Shown here piece after piece: positions 60,608 through 64,000 of a DNA stretch of 64,000 bases. Made by a program: the position numbers and the translations under genes. How positions within the stretch are numbered: the first letter of the stretch is position 1; each line of letters starts with the position of its first letter. The notes under the pieces are model-generated. The model searched no databases and was not told where the DNA came from. It worked only from the letters and a program-made list of their open reading frames with translations. The DNA comes from JASFBA01 sp034433695 (GTDB lineage Bacteria; Chloroflexota; Chloroflexia; DTKN01), in the NCBI GenBank assembly GCA_034433695.1, contig DAOUAK010000007.1, positions 1 through 64,000 of the forward strand, in the 5' to 3' direction.

Positions 60608-63511
60608 TCAACGCTTGGGTATATGATCCTTCAACCATTCCAGCGGCAAGACCAGGTCGCGCCGAATGTAGACGGCGAACTCGCGTGCCCCCAGCGGGGA
60701 AGGAACCTGGCGGAAGAGCAGGTAGCGCCAGATGCGGGCCTGCCCACTGGGGTTGAGCAGGACCTGAAAGACATCGCCCAGGTCGGGTTCGCGCATCTGT
60801 CCGAGGATACTATAGCCGCCGGGAAAAGAGGCCGGGCGCAGGAGGCTCAGGAGCGGGCCGGCCGGACCCAGCGGAAACTGCCCGACCTCCCGGGCCGCCT
60901 GGTAGGCTCGAGAAAAGACGCCCGGCAGAAGGAGGGAGATCGGTTCCAGGGCGGCCATCCGGCGCTCGCGCTCTTGAAGCAACTCCGGGGCCAGACGCTC
61001 CATAAAGGTACGGGTACTCCGGTAGATTTCCTCGGGAAACCACCAGTTGAAGGCATAGTAGCGGGTGGGGGCAAAATCCTTCTCCAGGAAGGCCGCGCTT
61101 TCGCTGCCATAGGTCCGGTAGGTTAGGACGACGGCGGCATCCCGGTATTGCTGGAGGCTGGCGGGGCTGACGGTGGCCCCGACCAGGGCCCGGTGGGGGT
61201 AGTTGCGCAGATACCACTCCAGCGGCCAGGCCACCTCGTTTTCGTAAAGGACGGTTATGTCCCGGCCGCCGGTGGTGAGGGTGGAGAGGGTGCCGATTTC
61301 GTCCACGGCCCACTGCAGGTCGGAGGAGGACTGAACGTAGATGAGCATCTCCACCGGCGTATCGTTGTTCAGGTAGGTCAGCCGGAAGGCGCTGCCGAAA
61401 CTGTAGAGGGAGAAAAGGATCAGGAGGAGAAGGGCGGCGCTGCGCCAGGCCCGCTTCCCCACCAGGAGGGCCCGGAGGAGGAGGGCAACGGCAAAGATCG
61501 CCGGGGGAACGTAGAGCGCATACCACTCCCCATAGGCTTGCTCCGGGTGTTCGGCCGGCCAGCCGAAGGAGCGGGAACTGGCCCCCAGGATGGACATCCC
61601 AAAGGCCGCCAGGCCCAGCACCCAAAAGCCCGCCTCGCTCCGCCAGGCGCTTTCCCCCCCGGAGAAGGCCAGGTAGGCCAGGCCCAGGAGGACGGCGCTG
61701 CACCCGAGCCAGAGGAGAAACTCGGCCGGCCGGGAGAAGAAAGCGCGGCCGGCCCAGAGGAGGAGACCGGCCCCCAGGAGAAAAGTCAGGCGGTCGGCCC
61801 AGAGGCGGGCCGGGGCCGGGCCGGATTCGTCGCCTCCGGGATGTCCGGCGGGCCGCCGGCCGCCGCCGGCGCGGGGACGCGCCTGAAGCAGCCGATCCTG
61901 CCGAAGCCACCGCCCGAGAAGACCCGGCCCCTCCGGCCGGGCGGCCACAACCCTCCCCAGGAACGTCGCCGCCAGGAGGACAAAGGGCAGGGCCGGGTGG
62001 ACGTTCAGCCAGGGGGTCTGTTCCCCGGCAAAGGAGTACAGGAAGAGGGTCAGCGGGGCCCACAGGGAAAGCAACCCGGTGGCGAACCCCGGGGCGGCGG
62101 CCGGCGGCGCGGCCATCTCCTGCCCGGGTTGCGGACACCCGGCCTGCCCCCGGGTCAGCCCCCGCCAGGCATAGTACAGGACCCCCAACGTGCCAAAGAG
62201 GAGCGAGACCGGCTCATAGACGGAAATCAGCATGAGGAAGTATTGCGGGCCGACGTGGATGCGCTTGACCTCCTGTTGCGTGAGCCAGAAGCCCAGAGGT
62301 TGCAGGAGGCCGGTGGCCCAACCGGTCATGCTCTGGAAAAAAGAAGTGTGGAGGACAAAAAAGATGCCCCAGAAGAGGCCGGCGGCCAGGGCAAAACGTC
62401 GCGGGTTCCAGAGCAGGCCCAGCGCGACCGAGAGGGCGAAGGTGAAGGCGACGGCGATGAGGGCCAGGGGAACTACCTCGGAGGGAAACTCGGTGGAGTT
62501 GTATCCCAGCGGAGGCAGGCCGCGCAACGCGATCAGGGCGTTCAGGGGAACGGCCGAGAGAAGCGGCAGGACCAGGGCCAGGAGGAGGACCACCAGGTCC
62601 AGCGAGGGGTCTATAGAGGCAAGGCCTGCCTTGCCCCTACTGCGGCATTCCCAGAGGTATCCGACCAGCATGGCCAGCACGGCCGCCCCGGCTGCCAGAA
62701 GAAAACCCAGGGAAAGGGCACTCAACGGGAGACCGAAGACCTTGATGAGGGGAGGGAGGAAGGCCCCTCGGCCCATGACCTGCCAGAGGTCCTCCAGAGC
62801 GGCCGGAAGCAGGCCCAGCAGAGGCCAGAAGGCGTGCAGGCCGTAGCGTTCCCAGAGCACCTGGGCCACCAGGAAGAGAAAGAAGACGGCGGTAGCAAGG
62901 TATGCGGTCGGCTTGGCGCAAAAGTGCAAACAGGTGGCCAGAACGGCCCCATAGAGCCAGAGGTCCCGCCGTTCGCCCACATAGCGCACGATGCAGACAA
63001 AGAGGAGAAGGGTGAAAAAGGCCCCGAAGACGTCGGGGTGGCCGAAGCGGCCGAAGTAGAGAAAGGTCGGCGAGATAAGGAGAAGGAAAGAGGCCAGGAG
63101 TGCTCCCCAACGGCCCAGGTAGCGGCGAAGCAGGGCCGGCAGCATGACCGTGGCCGTGCCGAAGACGGCCAGAATCAGGCGAAAGGTGGCATCGCTATCG
63201 CCGAAGAGGAAATAGGAAAGAGCGGCGGCGTGGTAGATGAGGGGGCCGTGGTAGACGGCGTCGTGCACCCAGCCATAGCCCCGGTAGATGTTCCAGCCGA
63301 AGAGGGCGTGGATGCCCTCGTCGTGGTGCAGGGCCATCCCGTTCAGGAGGGCGAAACGGGTGAGGAGGGCCAGGGCGAAGATCAGGAGGTAGAGGAGCGT
63401 CTCCAGAGAAAGTCCCCGACGGGACGCCGTATGGCCGGCCGGGATAGAGGGCCGGCCGGCTTCCGGCAAAGAGGTGTCATCTTCCTGCGCCCGAGGCCAT
63501 GCTTGGGCCAT
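60608..63511 (-). CDS. Agl23-like GT-C membrane glycosyltransferase
   Basis: A 967-residue polytopic protein of the TIGR03663 (Agl23-like) family, paralogous to the next gene. The catalytic first loop has LHHDEGIHALFGWNIYRG, followed by YHGPLIYHAAALSYFLFGDSDATFRL and RFGHPDVFGAFFTLLL; YSFAGEQTPWLNVHPALPF matches the second conserved block. About 16-18 hydrophobic segments are seen, with low-complexity loops in between (for instance RAGGGRRPAGHPGGDESG). The C-terminal about 200 residues are soluble. ATG 63511 has CAGGAG 11 bp upstream. It is co-transcribed with the LysM-NHL fusion from the promoter at 63563-63591. Confidence 0.85.
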   Translation of the reverse strand: MAQAWPRAQEDDTSLPEAGRPSIPAGHTASRRGLSLETLLYLLIFALALLTRFALLNGMALHHDEGIHALFGWNIYRGYGWVHDAVYHGPLIYHAAALSYFLFGDSDATFRLILAVFGTATVMLPALLRRYLGRWGALLASFLLLISPTFLYFGRFGHPDVFGAFFTLLLFVCIVRYVGERRDLWLYGAVLATCLHFCAKPTAYLATAVFFLFLVAQVLWERYGLHAFWPLLGLLPAALEDLWQVMGRGAFLPPLIKVFGLPLSALSLGFLLAAGAAVLAMLVGYLWECRSRGKAGLASIDPSLDLVVLLLALVLPLLSAVPLNALIALRGLPPLGYNSTEFPSEVVPLALIAVAFTFALSVALGLLWNPRRFALAAGLFWGIFFVLHTSFFQSMTGWATGLLQPLGFWLTQQEVKRIHVGPQYFLMLISVYEPVSLLFGTLGVLYYAWRGLTRGQAGCPQPGQEMAAPPAAAPGFATGLLSLWAPLTLFLYSFAGEQTPWLNVHPALPFVLLAATFLGRVVAARPEGPGLLGRWLRQDRLLQARPRAGGGRRPAGHPGGDESGPAPARLWADRLTFLLGAGLLLWAGRAFFSRPAEFLLWLGCSAVLLGLAYLAFSGGESAWRSEAGFWVLGLAAFGMSILGASSRSFGWPAEHPEQAYGEWYALYVPPAIFAVALLLRALLVGKRAWRSAALLLLILFSLYSFGSAFRLTYLNNDTPVEMLIYVQSSSDLQWAVDEIGTLSTLTTGGRDITVLYENEVAWPLEWYLRNYPHRALVGATVSPASLQQYRDAAVVLTYRTYGSESAAFLEKDFAPTRYYAFNWWFPEEIYRSTRTFMERLAPELLQERERRMAALEPISLLLPGVFSRAYQAAREVGQFPLGPAGPLLSLLRPASFPGGYSILGQMREPDLGDVFQVLLNPSGQARIWRYLLFRQVPSPLGAREFAVYIRRDLVLPLEWLKDHIPKR
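62614..62639. repeat. Palindrome read in frame in GT-C gene
   Basis: Arms tagaggcaaggc / gccttgccccta, 11 of 12 paired, 2-bp loop. It is fully inside the coding sequence, where it adds the peptide RGKAGLAS to a loop between membrane segments. Related in sequence to the intergenic cgggtaggggca palindromes. Confidence 0.7.
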
Positions 63512-63562
63512 CGCCGTCTTGTGCTCCTGCCTTGGGTATGGCCGGGATGTCCCGGCAAGGCC

Positions 63563-63591
63563 ATTATACCTGAAGAGGCCGGCCCAGGCAA
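63563..63591 (-). promoter_or_regulatory. Promoter of the GT-C gene pair
   Basis: Minus strand TTGCCT (63591-63586), 17-bp spacer, TATAAT (63568-63563), 51 bp before ATG 63511. Confidence 0.75.
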
Positions 63592-63973
63592 ATCGCGTAG
63601 AGGCATACGTAGGGCCGCTTCATAGTCGCTGAACAGGGGACTATGGGCAGGGATCCCCCGATTTGCCAGAACGATCATCGGGTGCTTTCAGGTGTATACA
63701 GTCTGGGCTCGGACAAATTTTGAATTGTGGGTTGCAACTGGCAAAAGTTGGTCTGTTCGTGCACGCTGGTGGGGAAACATCCTGGAATATGATGCCCTGG
63801 TGGGGCGCGATCTCGAGTAAGGTCGAAATCGAGCGATTTTCATGAGTCCGGTTGGTTACACCAGCACGAAAGCGGCGTTGGACGAGTTCTCGGCCCAACC
63901 TTTAGCGGCTCTGCGTATTTTGGGGGTAACTATCGGACTATGAAACAGCCCTCGACACACAATTACGGGGGAC
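63592..63973. other. Intergenic region without genes
   Basis: About 380 bp with lower GC than the flanks and no supported gene. Short open frames here have no recognisable domain and no ribosome sites. Confidence 0.55.
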
Positions 63974-64000
63974 TTGACAAATTGCAATAGGTGTGGTATA
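63974..64000 (+). promoter_or_regulatory. Consensus promoter cut by window end
   Basis: TTGACA at 63974-63979, 17-bp spacer, then TATA at 63997-64000, where the window stops. With TGTGG before the -10 it matches the promoter at 50457-50485. It should drive a rightward gene outside this window. Confidence 0.75.

Noticed and set aside
63641..63898. Small minus-strand protein near the right end
   Set aside because: No ribosome site, no recognised domain and composition unlike coding sequence in this genome.

Overview
The window looks like bacterial chromosome from a GC-rich, probably thermophilic member of the Chloroflexota (Anaerolineae/Thermoflexia-like). This is inferred from gene content: a THEP1-type NTPase, paired Agl23-like GT-C glycosyltransferases, a DUF3352 protein, a DUF2089/DUF4097 operon, Ser/Thr kinase-ATPase fusions and dimeric GlyRS. 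No rRNA is present to place it exactly. Coding density is high, genes often overlap by 4 bp, and TTG/GTG starts are common. Sigma-A promoters are unusually readable: several match TTGACA-17-TATAAT exactly, others have TTGCNN as the -35 box.

Layout. 1-0.5 kb: remnant of a DNA methyltransferase. 0.5-5.4 kb (+): uvrA, a GT2 glycosyltransferase and a flippase-like membrane protein. 5.4-10.6 kb (-): five-gene operon pfkB-type kinase, REC-GGDDF-REC regulator, REC protein, M20 peptidase, GT2. 10.6-15.9 kb (+): divergently transcribed two-gene module, an ATPase fused to a Ser/Thr kinase plus a large membrane protein with its own AAA-type ATPase; the far side carries a decayed piece of the neighbouring pfkB gene. 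16-20 kb: dodecin, a short GntR regulator and a YgfK-like multidomain flavoprotein. 20-22.1 kb: scrap region with a TnpB remnant, IS-like ends, a glycoside hydrolase fragment and palindromes. 22.1-24.6 kb: FemAB-like transferase, THEP1 NTPase, frameshifted nitroreductase, tRNA-Arg(CCG). 24.7-35.3 kb (+): secD-secF followed by a surface-glycan cluster (two coiled-coil methyltransferases around two GT4 enzymes and a GT-C membrane glycosyltransferase).

35.5-43.6 kb (+): clpB, a Ca2+-type P-ATPase, a GT87-like membrane glycosyltransferase and wecB. 43.6-48.2 kb (-): WbuB-like GT4, deoC, glyQS and xerD. 48.3-50.2 kb: divergent consensus promoters, tRNA-Lys(CTT) and a DUF3352 protein. 50.5-54.0 kb (+): four-gene operon (zinc-ribbon/HTH DUF2089 protein, MFS permease, small SHOCT-like protein, DUF4097 beta-repeat protein) in which three proteins share one short helical module; it resembles LiaX/YvlB envelope-stress proteins. 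54-57 kb: a double-GNAT protein, a metallophosphoesterase and recF. 57-63.5 kb (-): two paralogous Agl23-like GT-C proteins, one fused to LysM and NHL repeats. The last 0.4 kb has no gene but ends in a consensus promoter pointing out of the window.

The strongest candidates for undescribed biology are the kinase-ATPase/membrane-ATPase pair (10.6-15.9 kb) with its flanking pfkB duplication, and the LiaX-like operon with the MFS permease (50.5-54.0 kb). Secondary points are small repeats inserted in frame in the two Agl23-like genes and a family of cgggtagg palindromes.
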